Source: an uncultured Burkholderiales bacterium (GTDB taxonomy: Bacteria > Pseudomonadota > Gammaproteobacteria > Burkholderiales > Burkholderiaceae_C). From it: 57,591 nt of DNA. The position numbers were made by a program, and so were the translations under genes. The DNA lies in NCBI GenBank assembly GCA_903892175.1, contig CAITHK010000170.1, positions 1-57,591 of the forward strand, written 5' to 3'. The notes below the pieces were generated by a model. It searched no databases, was not told where the DNA came from, and saw only the letters and a list, made by a program, of their open reading frames with translations. Positions 38,932 to 46,894 of this stretch are shown here, one piece after another. Every line of letters begins with the position of its first letter. The stretch's first letter is position 1.

Positions 38932-40679
38932 ACCTGAAGGCCTTGCTTTCACGACTTGATGGGTGGCGGGCCTTCACGCCCGCACGCTTGCGGGAAAACA
39001 ACATGCAAGCCTTTGTCGGCACTTGCTCTGTGGTGTCGTTGGCGCTTTGGATTTGTGCTGGCTTCGGCGCTCACGCGCCAGCTTTGGCCGCGGGCTTCAT
39101 GGCCAGCGTCTTGATGTTGGCGGCGGCGGCGGTGTGCTTGGGCTTGCGACTGCGTAACTGCATTCAGGTCGTGCTTTGTCTGGCCGTGGGGGACTTGGCC
39201 TACGCGGCTTGGGCCACCGGCGGCATTTATTCCCCCTTCTTGGCTTGGTTGACGGTGCTTCCCGTGGTGGCCTTTCACTTGCTGGGACGTCAGCAAGGTT
39301 TGTGCTGGGCGGGCTGGGTGGCTGTGTTCGTGGCGGGTGCGGCCTACGCCACCGCCCATCAGGGGCTGGACCCCAGCTTTGTTTTGGATGCGTCGTTTGC
39401 GCCACTGGCGTTTGTCACCAACTGGGTGGTGCCTTTGACCTTGATGCTAGGCCCCTTGTTTTATGACCAGCTGTACAAACGCAGTGTGTTGACCAGCAAA
39501 GAGCGCACGCAAGCTTTGGAGTTGAAAAAGCAAGAACTGCTGCGCGCTTCAGAAATTCGTGAACACTTCATTGCCACGGTCAGCCATGAGCTGCGTACGC
39601 CCATGAATGCCATTTTGGGCTTCAACGCCATGCTGTTGTCGCGCGTACAAGACCGTGAGCAAGCGGTCAAAATTTTGAACCATACCCGCCAGTCGGCCGA
39701 CCACTTGCTGACCGTCATCAACGATGTGCTGGATTACACCCAGTTACAAGCGGGGCAACTCAGCGTGCACAAGGAGACCTTTGCGCTCAGAGACACCGTC
39801 AACAGCGCGTTTGGTTTGTTTCATGTGCGGGTACAAAGCATGCGCATCGCCTACGACTGCGTCATCGACCCCGACGTGCCCGTGTGGGTGTACTCAGACC
39901 GTCATCGCTTGATGCAGGTGTTGGTGAACTTGTTGGGCAACGCCATCAAATTCACCCACCATGGCCATGTGACCTTGCGCGTTCGAGCGCATGACAACGG
40001 CGTGCGGTTTTTGGTCGAGGACACCGGCATTGGCATTGCCCGAGAACAACGCACACGGATGTTTCAGCGGTTTTCGCAAGCCGATGACAGCATTCAAAGT
40101 CGTTATGGCGGCAATGGCTTGGGCTTGTCCATCTCTCAACGTTTGGTCAACGCGCTGGGGGGCGACATTGACTTCGAAAGTGAACCAGGGCGGGGTGCCG
40201 TGTTTTGGTTTGACCTGCCTCTGCGTGAGGTGGTGGCGCCGAGTGTGGGGCCCGTGCAAAAGGGCGCATCCCACGCCAGCGCAGACCGTGCGTTGCGGTT
40301 TTTGGTGGTGGACGACCATCCCATGAACCGTTTGTTGATGCGCCAAATTTTGCAAAACACATGGAAGCATTGCGTGTTGGTGGAGGCAGAAAACGGCATC
40401 AAAGCTTTGCAGGCCCTCAAGACACAGGCTTTTGATGTGGTGCTGATGGACATGGTGATGCCCGAGATGGATGGCATCGAAGCCACCCACAATTTGCGCA
40501 TGGCCCTGCCTGCGCCCGCATGTCAAACGCCGGTGTTGGGGCTGACGGCCAATGTCAACCCGCAGGATCTCGCGCGTTTTCAAGCCGCAGGCGTCAACAC
40601 GGTTTTACTCAAACCCTTCGACCAAGATCGGCTGTGCCAGCAAGTGGAGCTCTTGCTGGGCGTGCGCGTCACCGACTGA
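38928..40679 (+). CDS. hybrid sensor histidine kinase/response regulator (second of tandem pair)
   Basis: From the ATG at 38928, overlapping the previous stop as ATGA, it is 583 residues; an upstream frame to 38820 lies inside the first kinase's receiver domain and is rejected. The layout copies the first kinase: about six membrane helices (30-180), HisKA with SHELRTPMNAILGF (His220), ATPase motifs (NLLGNAIKFT, EDTGIGI, YGGNGLGLSI) and a receiver with VVLMDMVMPEMDG. The kinase cores are clearly paralogous while the membrane parts differ, suggesting duplication with a changed input. The end overlaps the convergent oxidase gene by 11 bp. Confidence 0.92.
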   Translation: MNLKALLSRLDGWRAFTPARLRENNMQAFVGTCSVVSLALWICAGFGAHAPALAAGFMASVLMLAAAAVCLGLRLRNCIQVVLCLAVGDLAYAAWATGGIYSPFLAWLTVLPVVAFHLLGRQQGLCWAGWVAVFVAGAAYATAHQGLDPSFVLDASFAPLAFVTNWVVPLTLMLGPLFYDQLYKRSVLTSKERTQALELKKQELLRASEIREHFIATVSHELRTPMNAILGFNAMLLSRVQDREQAVKILNHTRQSADHLLTVINDVLDYTQLQAGQLSVHKETFALRDTVNSAFGLFHVRVQSMRIAYDCVIDPDVPVWVYSDRHRLMQVLVNLLGNAIKFTHHGHVTLRVRAHDNGVRFLVEDTGIGIAREQRTRMFQRFSQADDSIQSRYGGNGLGLSISQRLVNALGGDIDFESEPGRGAVFWFDLPLREVVAPSVGPVQKGASHASADRALRFLVVDDHPMNRLLMRQILQNTWKHCVLVEAENGIKALQALKTQAFDVVLMDMVMPEMDGIEATHNLRMALPAPACQTPVLGLTANVNPQDLARFQAAGVNTVLLKPFDQDRLCQQVELLLGVRVTD

Positions 40680-42096
40680 AAATTTTCCCTGGATTGAGGA
40701 TGTTGTGAGGGTCCAGGGCCTGCTTGATGGTGCGCATCATGTCCACCGCACCATGGCCGGTTTCGGCCAGCAAGAAGTCCATTTTGTGCAAGCCAATGCC
40801 GTGTTCTCCGGTGCAAGTGCCTTCCAGCGCCAAGGCACGTTGCACCAGTTGGTGGTTGAGTTGTTCAGCGGTTTCACGCTCGGCGGGCAAGTTGGGGTCG
40901 ATCAAATAGCCAAAGTGGAAATTTCCGTCCCCCACGTGGCCGACCAAGAAATATGGAATGCCGCAGGCATCGGCTTCTGCCACCGAGTCCAGCAGGCAAT
41001 CGGCCAATCGGCTGATGGGCACACAGGTGTCGGTGCTGATGGCGCGGCAACCGGGGCGACTTTGAATGGCGGCGAAATACGCGTTGTGACGCGCGGTCCA
41101 CAAGCGCGTGCGCTCCTCGGGTGTGGTGGCCCATTCGAACGACTGGCCACCATGTTCGGTGGCAATCTCCTGCACGGTTTCGGCCTGTTCTTTCACCCCG
41201 TTGGGCGATCCGTGAAACTCCATCAACAGCATGGGCGACTCTTTCAAGCCCAATTTGGCATAGGCGTTGACCATGCGCACGGTGTTGACGTCGATCAACT
41301 CCACGCGTGCAATCGGCACCCCCATTTGGATGATGGCAATCGTGGTTTGCACCGCAGCTTCAATGCTGGGGAAAGAGCACACCGCCGCAGACACCGCCTC
41401 CGGCAAGGGGTACAGGCGCAGCGTGACTTCGGTGATCACACCGAGCGTGCCCTCGCTGCCCACCATCAAACGTGTCAGGTCATAGCCCGCGCTGGATTTT
41501 TTGGCGCGGGTGCCGGTGCGAATCACCTCGCCGTTGGCGGTGACCACTTCGAGGGCCAACACGTTTTCGCGCATCGTGCCGTAACGCACGGCGTTGGTGC
41601 CGCTGGCGCGGGTCGCGCACATGCCGCCAATGCTGGCGTCGGCACCGGGGTCGATCGGAAAAAACAAACCCGTGCTTTTGATCTCTTCGTTGAGTTGCTT
41701 GCGCGTCACGCCGGGTTGCACCGTCACGGTCAGGTCTTCGGCGTTGATGCTCAACACCCGGTTCATGCGCGCCACGTCCAGGCTGATGCCGCCTTGCACC
41801 GCCAACAACTGGCCCTCCAGTGAGGAGCCCACGCCAAACGGAATCACCGGCACTTGGAATTTGGCGGCCAGCGCCACGGCATCGGCCACGTCTTGGGTGT
41901 TTTCGGCAAACACCACCGCAGCAGGGGGTGGCACGGTGGTGAAGGCCGACTCGTCACGGCCATGTTGCTCGCGCACGATCTGTGCGGTGGAACAGTTGGC
42001 GCCAAAGCGTTGACCCAGGGCATCGAGCAAGGGCGTTGGCACCTCACGCTGGCTAACCTGGGGGATCAAGTGGTCGAGGGATGTGGGGGCGTTCAT
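40669..42096 (-). CDS. FAD-binding oxidoreductase, D-lactate dehydrogenase/glycolate oxidase (GlcD) type
   Basis: A 475-residue flavoprotein: FAD-binding PCMH domain (about 55-235, with VIPFGVGSSLEGQL and DPGADASIGGMCATRASGTNAVRYG) and a C-terminal FAD-oxidase domain ending GTCTGEHGIGLHKMDFL. Members oxidise D-2-hydroxy acids such as D-lactate or glycolate and pass electrons to the respiratory chain. It stands alone, with no glcE or glcF neighbours, so the single-subunit D-lactate dehydrogenase (cytochrome) type is the best guess. It is convergent with the second hybrid kinase. Confidence 0.88.
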   Translation of the reverse strand: MNAPTSLDHLIPQVSQREVPTPLLDALGQRFGANCSTAQIVREQHGRDESAFTTVPPPAAVVFAENTQDVADAVALAAKFQVPVIPFGVGSSLEGQLLAVQGGISLDVARMNRVLSINAEDLTVTVQPGVTRKQLNEEIKSTGLFFPIDPGADASIGGMCATRASGTNAVRYGTMRENVLALEVVTANGEVIRTGTRAKKSSAGYDLTRLMVGSEGTLGVITEVTLRLYPLPEAVSAAVCSFPSIEAAVQTTIAIIQMGVPIARVELIDVNTVRMVNAYAKLGLKESPMLLMEFHGSPNGVKEQAETVQEIATEHGGQSFEWATTPEERTRLWTARHNAYFAAIQSRPGCRAISTDTCVPISRLADCLLDSVAEADACGIPYFLVGHVGDGNFHFGYLIDPNLPAERETAEQLNHQLVQRALALEGTCTGEHGIGLHKMDFLLAETGHGAVDMMRTIKQALDPHNILNPGKIFSR

Positions 42097-42201
42097 GGGC
42101 GGTCTCCGTGGTTGCCAAAGATTCTAAGGACAAGCCTTGCACCAAGCGCGGCCTTGGGTGACAGGCACAATAAGCCTCAGACAAGGCAAGGACCCCACAC
42201 C

Positions 42202-42771
42202 ATGAGCAACCGATTGACGCAAATTGCCACCCGCACCGGAGACGCAGGCACCACCGGCTTGGGCAACAACCAGCGCGTGTCCAAAAACAGCTTGCGCGTG
42301 CATGCCATGGGTGAGGTGGACGAACTCAATTCCCAGATGGGTGTGCTGCTGTGCGAAGACATGGGGGCCGATGTGCGTGAGGTGCTGGTGGAAATTCAGC
42401 ACCAGCTGTTCAACCTAGGTGGCGAGTTGTCCATTCCCGGCTTTGAGTTGCTCAAAGAAGAAGCGGTGTTGGCTTTGGACGACGCGTTGGAGAAATACAA
42501 CGCGCAACTGCCCCGTTTGCAAGAGTTCATCCTGCCCGCGGGCAACCGTGCCGCCGCTCTGGCCCACGTGTGCCGCACCGTGGCGCGTCGCGCCGAACGT
42601 GCGGTGGTGGCCTTGGGCAACGAAGAAGCCATTCAAGAGGCCCCGCGCCAATACCTCAACCGACTCAGCGACTTGATGTTTGTCCTAGCCCGTGTGCTCA
42701 ACCGCCTCAACGGTGGCGACGATGTGTACTGGAAGAGCGAGCGTATGCAGCGCGGGGCCAGCCAGGACTAA
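42202..42771 (+). CDS. ATP:cob(I)alamin adenosyltransferase, PduO/MMAB type
   Basis: Makes adenosylcobalamin from cob(I)alamin and ATP. The ATG at 42202, preceded by AAGGA, gives 189 residues; the open frame to the left is antisense to the oxidase. Family motifs are intact: TRTGDAGTTGLGNNQRVSK near the N-terminus, VDELNSQMG, and the C-terminal RTVARRAERAV and LNRLSDLMFVLAR. The protein is cytosolic and trimeric in the family. Any adenosylcobalamin-dependent enzyme it serves is outside the window. Confidence 0.94.
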   Translation: MSNRLTQIATRTGDAGTTGLGNNQRVSKNSLRVHAMGEVDELNSQMGVLLCEDMGADVREVLVEIQHQLFNLGGELSIPGFELLKEEAVLALDDALEKYNAQLPRLQEFILPAGNRAAALAHVCRTVARRAERAVVALGNEEAIQEAPRQYLNRLSDLMFVLARVLNRLNGGDDVYWKSERMQRGASQD

Positions 42772-42787
42772 CGACGGGCCTTTCACG

Positions 42788-43210
42788 TTAACGCGGCGAC
42801 AAAATTGCCATCGTGATGCGCGACACGCAAGTCAGTTCGCCTGCATCGTTGTGCATCTCAATCTGCCACACCTGCGTGCTGCGCCCAATGTGAACCGCAC
42901 GCGTGATGCCGGTGACCCACCCGCTGCTGGCCGCCTTGATGTGGTTGGCATTGATGTCCAGGCCCACGGCCCGAAAACCCTCGGGGCAGCTGTAATGCGC
43001 CCCGCATGAGCCCAGGGTTTCGGCCAGCACCACACTCACCCCACCATGCAAGATGCCATGCGGCTGCCGTGTGCGGTGATCAACGGGCACGCGCGCGCGA
43101 ATGAAATCGCCTCCCACCTCCAAAAATTCCATACCCAAATGCGCAGGCGCGGTGTCATGGTGGTTTTCGCTGAGCAGGGTCACAGAAATGGGTTTTTGCC
43201 AAATACGCAC
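42788..43210 (-). CDS. hotdog-fold acyl-CoA thioesterase (PaaI/MenI-like)
   Basis: A 140-residue single hotdog domain. RTRQPHGILHGGVSVVLAET contains the catalytic HGG and glutamate characteristic of the YdiI/EntH/MenI type. The GTG at 43210 places Trp4 in the usual N-terminal position (family start MIWK-like). It lies 11 bp after the cyclase-family gene on the same strand, so the two are probably cotranscribed. The acyl-CoA substrate cannot be determined; aromatic acyl-CoA is common in the family. Confidence 0.88.
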   Translation of the reverse strand: MRIWQKPISVTLLSENHHDTAPAHLGMEFLEVGGDFIRARVPVDHRTRQPHGILHGGVSVVLAETLGSCGAHYSCPEGFRAVGLDINANHIKAASSGWVTGITRAVHIGRSTQVWQIEMHNDAGELTCVSRITMAILSPR

Positions 43211-43221
43211 CGCTCGGCCTT

Positions 43222-44037
43222 TCAGCGGTTGGGCGACGAGGCCATCAGCGCATCGTCAAAAATCGCCACGGCCCGTGTCCAGCCAGCCGATGCGCCACGA
43301 ATCTTGTGCGGAAAGCAACTGATGTAAAAACCCGTGGGTGGCAGCGCTTCGAGGTTGTGCATTTTTTCGATGTGGCAGTAGCCAATGTCACGGCCGGCTT
43401 TATGGCCTTCCCAAATCAGGGAGGCATCTTGGGTGTCGCTGTATTTTTTGGCCGTGTGCACAAAGGGCGCGTCCCAGCTCCAGGCGTCGGTGCCGGTCAA
43501 ACGGATGCCGCGCTCCAGCAAATACATGGTCGCCTCATAGCCCATGCCGCAACCACTCGACACAAAGTCGTTGTGCCCATAGCGTGACCCAGCACGGGTG
43601 TTGACCACCACAATCTCCAGCGGGCTCAAGCTGTGGCCAATGCGCTGCAACTCGGCCTCGACATCGGCGGCGGTCACCACATAGCCGTCGGCGAAGTGGC
43701 GAAAGTCCAACTTCACGCCGGGTTGAAAGCACCACTCCAGCGGCACGTCGTGGATGGCGATGGCGGGCTTTTTGGTGCCCAACGCGTTGTCCATGGTGGA
43801 GTGGAAGTGGTAGGGCGCATCCAGGTGGGTGCCGTTGTGCGTGGACAGCTGCACAAACTCCACGGCCCAGCCTTCGCCATCGGGCAGGTCTTCTTTTTTC
43901 AGGCCCGGAAAAAAAGGCTCAATTTGCGCGTAAGTGTTCTCGTGGGTGAAGTATTCGATCTTGGGCGCAAAGGCGGGCGGGTCGCTGATCACATCGTTTT
44001 CTAAAAAAATAGACAAATCCACAAATCGGCGGGTCAT
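43222..44037 (-). CDS. cyclase family protein (kynurenine formamidase-like metal hydrolase)
   Basis: A 271-residue protein of the cyclase/KynB fold. The metal-binding motif HNGTHLDAPYHF is complete, and DLSIFLENDVISDPP matches the start of the family. Known members hydrolyse N-formylkynurenine, isatin or other cyclic amides, or act on polyketides; no specific substrate is evident. An indole-related role is worth noting because an indolepyruvate oxidoreductase lies 6 kb away, but this is speculation. Divergent from the acetoacetyl-CoA synthetase (89-bp gap); the thioesterase follows. Confidence 0.85.
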   Translation of the reverse strand: MTRRFVDLSIFLENDVISDPPAFAPKIEYFTHENTYAQIEPFFPGLKKEDLPDGEGWAVEFVQLSTHNGTHLDAPYHFHSTMDNALGTKKPAIAIHDVPLEWCFQPGVKLDFRHFADGYVVTAADVEAELQRIGHSLSPLEIVVVNTRAGSRYGHNDFVSSGCGMGYEATMYLLERGIRLTGTDAWSWDAPFVHTAKKYSDTQDASLIWEGHKAGRDIGYCHIEKMHNLEALPPTGFYISCFPHKIRGASAGWTRAVAIFDDALMASSPNR

Positions 44038-44126
44038 TTGGGTCTCCTGAAATAGTTCTGAGCGCAGAGCTTAACTTGGTGTTCTCTCGGGTGCCAACTC
44101 GGGTTGTCGCCTGTTAATCTTGGCGC

Positions 44127-46226
44127 ATGACCACGCCAGCGCACATTCCCCAAATTCGGCTCTACCAAGATTGGCTCAGCCAGCACAAAGGCCTGAGCTT
44201 TGACAATTACGACGCCCTGTGGCGCTGGTCCACCACCGACTTGAATGCGTTTTGGCAAAGCATTTGGGATTACTTTGACATGCGTTCGCCCACGCCCTAT
44301 CAAGCTGCTTTGGTGAAGAACGCCATGCCGGGTGCCCAATGGTTCACCGGCGCGCACGTGAACTATGCACAACAGGTGTTTCGCCACGTCGAGGCCGCCC
44401 ATGCCGCGGGCTTGGTGGCCTTGGTCAGTCGCAACGAAAAAGGCTTGCACCAAGAACTCTCGTGGCCCGAACTCAAACGCCAAGCCGCGTCACTGGCGCT
44501 GCACCTGAAAGCCCAGGGCCTGCAACCCGGCGACCGCGTGGCGGCCTACTTGCCCAATATTGCGCAAGCCATGGTGGCGTTTTTGGCCACCGTGAGCTTA
44601 GGGGGTGTGTGGAGCATTTGTGCGCCCGACATGGGCGCGCCCGCGGTGCTGGACCGCTTTGCCCAAATCGAGCCCAAAATTTTGATCGCCTGCGATGGCG
44701 TGAGCTATGCAGGACGTGACCACGACCGCTTGCAAGTGGTCTCCGAGATGCGGGCCCAACTGCCCACCGTGCAACACCTGATCTTGCTGCGCAACCTCAA
44801 TCCCGAGGCCCGCCTGCCTGGCAGCACCGACTACGACAGCACCATCGGCCGCGACGATGCGGCCACCGCGCAGTTCGAACCGATGTGGCTGCCGTTTGAC
44901 CACCCGTTGTGGATTGTGTATTCGAGCGGCACCACGGGCTTGCCCAAACCCATCGTGCATGGCCACGGCGGCAGCACCATCGTGGCCCTGGCTTTGAAGG
45001 TCTTGCACAACGATGTGGGCTGTAGCTACCACCCCAACAGCTGGGGCGAGCGTTACCACTGGTACAGCTCCACGGGCTGGGTGATGTGGAATGCGCAAAT
45101 GAGTGGCCTGCTCAATGGCACCACCTGCGTCATCTTTGACGGCAACCCTGGTGGCACCGACAAAGACAAACCCGATTGGGGCACCTTGTGGCGCTTTGCG
45201 GCAGAAACGGGCGCGACCTTTTTTGGCGCAGGCGCGGCATTTTTTGCCAACTGCCTCAAGTCCGGTCTGGACTTGTCGCAATGGCCCTCGCTCGCACGCG
45301 TGCGTGCGCTGGGCACAACAGGTTCTCCTTTGAGTGAAGATGCGCAGCGTTGGGGCACGCAGCAGTTCCATCGTTTGCGCACTCTGGCGGCCCTCACAGA
45401 AGTTGAACGTGCACAACCCGCGGATCAAGATATTTGGTGGTGCAACATCTCGGGCGGCACCGACTTTGCCGGGGCCTTCATCGGTGGCAACCGTGAGTTG
45501 CCCCTGATCCCCGGCCAAATGCAATGTCGCTTGCTGGGTTGCGCGGTTGAGTCTTGGAACGAGCAAGGCCAACCTGTGGTCGATGCGGTGGGCGAGTTGG
45601 TGTGTACCCAACCCATGCCGTCCATGCCGCTGTATTTTTGGAACGACGCAAGCCATGTGCGCTACCTTTCAAGCTACTTCGACATGTACCCCGCAGGTCA
45701 CGGTCGTCAGCCCGGTGGCGGTGACGCCTCGCCTGAGATGGGCGCGGTGTGGCGTCATGGCGATTGGCTCAAAGTCACACCCAACGGCGCATGTGTGATT
45801 TACGGCCGCAGCGACGCCACCATCAACCGCCATGGCCTGCGCATGGGCACCAGCGAGCTGTACAGCGCGGTGGAGGCCTTGCCTGAAGTGATGGACAGCA
45901 TGGTGGTCGACCTCGAGTACCTGGGCCGCGACAGTTACATGCCTTTGTTTGTGGTGTTGCGTGAGGGCTTGGTGTTGGACGAGGCCATGAAGTCCAAACT
46001 CAACGACGCCATCAAAACAGCACTCAGCCCACGCTTTGTGCCCAACGAGATTTTTCAAGTTGACCAAATCCCGCGCACCCTTACGGGCAAGAAGCAAGAG
46101 CTGCCCATCAAGAAGCTCATGCTCGGCCAGCCTTTAGAAAAAGTGGTCAACCAAGACGCCATGGCCAACCCGGGCTGCCTGCCTTGGTATGTGAGCTTGG
46201 CGAAGCGTCATTTGGAGTCCGCATGA
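44127..46226 (+). CDS. acetoacetyl-CoA synthetase
   Basis: ANL-superfamily ligase that activates acetoacetate to acetoacetyl-CoA with ATP. The 699 residues include the AMP-binding P-loop IVYSSGTTGLPKPIVHGHGG (about 262-281), the hinge region with IYGRSDATINRHG, and the C-terminal catalytic lysine segment TLTGKKQELPIKK. Length and the N-terminal F-x-YDALWRWS segment fit the acetoacetyl-CoA synthetase subgroup rather than acetyl-CoA synthetase. The gene lets the cell use acetoacetate from ketogenic amino acids or polyhydroxybutyrate. The downstream DUF3237 gene is translationally coupled (ATGA). Confidence 0.93.
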   Translation: MTTPAHIPQIRLYQDWLSQHKGLSFDNYDALWRWSTTDLNAFWQSIWDYFDMRSPTPYQAALVKNAMPGAQWFTGAHVNYAQQVFRHVEAAHAAGLVALVSRNEKGLHQELSWPELKRQAASLALHLKAQGLQPGDRVAAYLPNIAQAMVAFLATVSLGGVWSICAPDMGAPAVLDRFAQIEPKILIACDGVSYAGRDHDRLQVVSEMRAQLPTVQHLILLRNLNPEARLPGSTDYDSTIGRDDAATAQFEPMWLPFDHPLWIVYSSGTTGLPKPIVHGHGGSTIVALALKVLHNDVGCSYHPNSWGERYHWYSSTGWVMWNAQMSGLLNGTTCVIFDGNPGGTDKDKPDWGTLWRFAAETGATFFGAGAAFFANCLKSGLDLSQWPSLARVRALGTTGSPLSEDAQRWGTQQFHRLRTLAALTEVERAQPADQDIWWCNISGGTDFAGAFIGGNRELPLIPGQMQCRLLGCAVESWNEQGQPVVDAVGELVCTQPMPSMPLYFWNDASHVRYLSSYFDMYPAGHGRQPGGGDASPEMGAVWRHGDWLKVTPNGACVIYGRSDATINRHGLRMGTSELYSAVEALPEVMDSMVVDLEYLGRDSYMPLFVVLREGLVLDEAMKSKLNDAIKTALSPRFVPNEIFQVDQIPRTLTGKKQELPIKKLMLGQPLEKVVNQDAMANPGCLPWYVSLAKRHLESA

Positions 46227-46690
46227 GCTTGCCAGCACCCGCCTTAGAACATGTGTGTGACCTGGCCGTCACCATCGACGCCCCGGTGGAAGTGGGGTCT
46301 ACAGCCATGGGCCTGCGCCGCATGATTCCCATCACGGGTGGCACGGTCACGGGGCCGCTGATGCGTGGGCGCATCGTGCCGGGTGGGGCCGACTTTCAGT
46401 TGATCGTGGCCGACGGCACGCAAGCGCATTTGGATGCGCGCTATGTGTTGGAGCTTGACGATGGCACGCGCGTGTTTGTGCAAAACAAGGCGCTGCGGGT
46501 GGCCAGTGCCGAGGACTCCGCGAAGATTCGCCGCGGTGAGCCGGTGGACCCGACGCGGGTGTACTTCCGTTGTCAACCCAGCTTTGAGGCGAGTACGTCG
46601 CAGTGGTCTTGGTTGGCGGAGCACCAGTTCATCGGCGTGGGGCTGCGTTTGCCGGATGCGGTGCATTTGAGTTTTTACAAAGTCTGTTGA
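46223..46690 (+). CDS. DUF3237 domain-containing protein
   Basis: A 155-residue protein of unknown function, recognised by the pattern of a small beta-barrel with GRIVPGGADFQLIVADG, DARYVLELDDG and the C-terminal FIGVGLR. The ATG at 46223 overlaps the acetoacetyl-CoA synthetase stop as ATGA. No signal peptide or catalytic motif is evident. DUF3237 proteins often lie beside CoA ligases or aromatic catabolic genes, but no activity is established that I can name. Confidence 0.85.
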   Translation: MSLPAPALEHVCDLAVTIDAPVEVGSTAMGLRRMIPITGGTVTGPLMRGRIVPGGADFQLIVADGTQAHLDARYVLELDDGTRVFVQNKALRVASAEDSAKIRRGEPVDPTRVYFRCQPSFEASTSQWSWLAEHQFIGVGLRLPDAVHLSFYKVC

Positions 46691-46818
46691 GTTTCAGACC
46701 TTGGTTGTTCAGGCGCTTGTCTCGTTTGCCTGCTTCGTTCGCTTCGCCCAGGCGATCAGCCAGCACCCGACGCGGCTGTGAGCTACGCGCTTTATATCGC
46801 CGCACCGGGCGCTGACGG

Positions 46819-46855
46819 CTCGCCTTGGCTGCGGGCGAGAGTTAGGGTGAGGGCG
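46819..46855. repeat. REP-like intergenic hairpin
   Basis: In the 204-bp gap between the DUF3237 gene and the end of dctM, CTCGCC (46819-46824) pairs with GGCGAG (46834-46839), followed by AGTTAGGGTGAGGG. On the minus strand this reads CCCTCACCCTAACTCTCGCC and so resembles the dispersed REP-type palindromes common in proteobacterial intergenic regions. Only one copy was noticed in the window. The rest of this gap holds no gene that I can see. Confidence 0.35.
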
Positions 46856-46894
46856 GCTTGGTGTTGTGTGGTTTCGCGCTGAGACCGGTTGGGG

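Noticed and set aside
40552-41823. Open frame of 423 codons on the plus strand
   Set aside because: Antisense to the FAD-linked oxidase; composition is histidine/glycine-rich shadow sequence.
44355-44360. CACGTGAAC in the acetoacetyl-CoA synthetase gene as parS
   Set aside because: Only the right half resembles the site; the left arm is GGCGCG.
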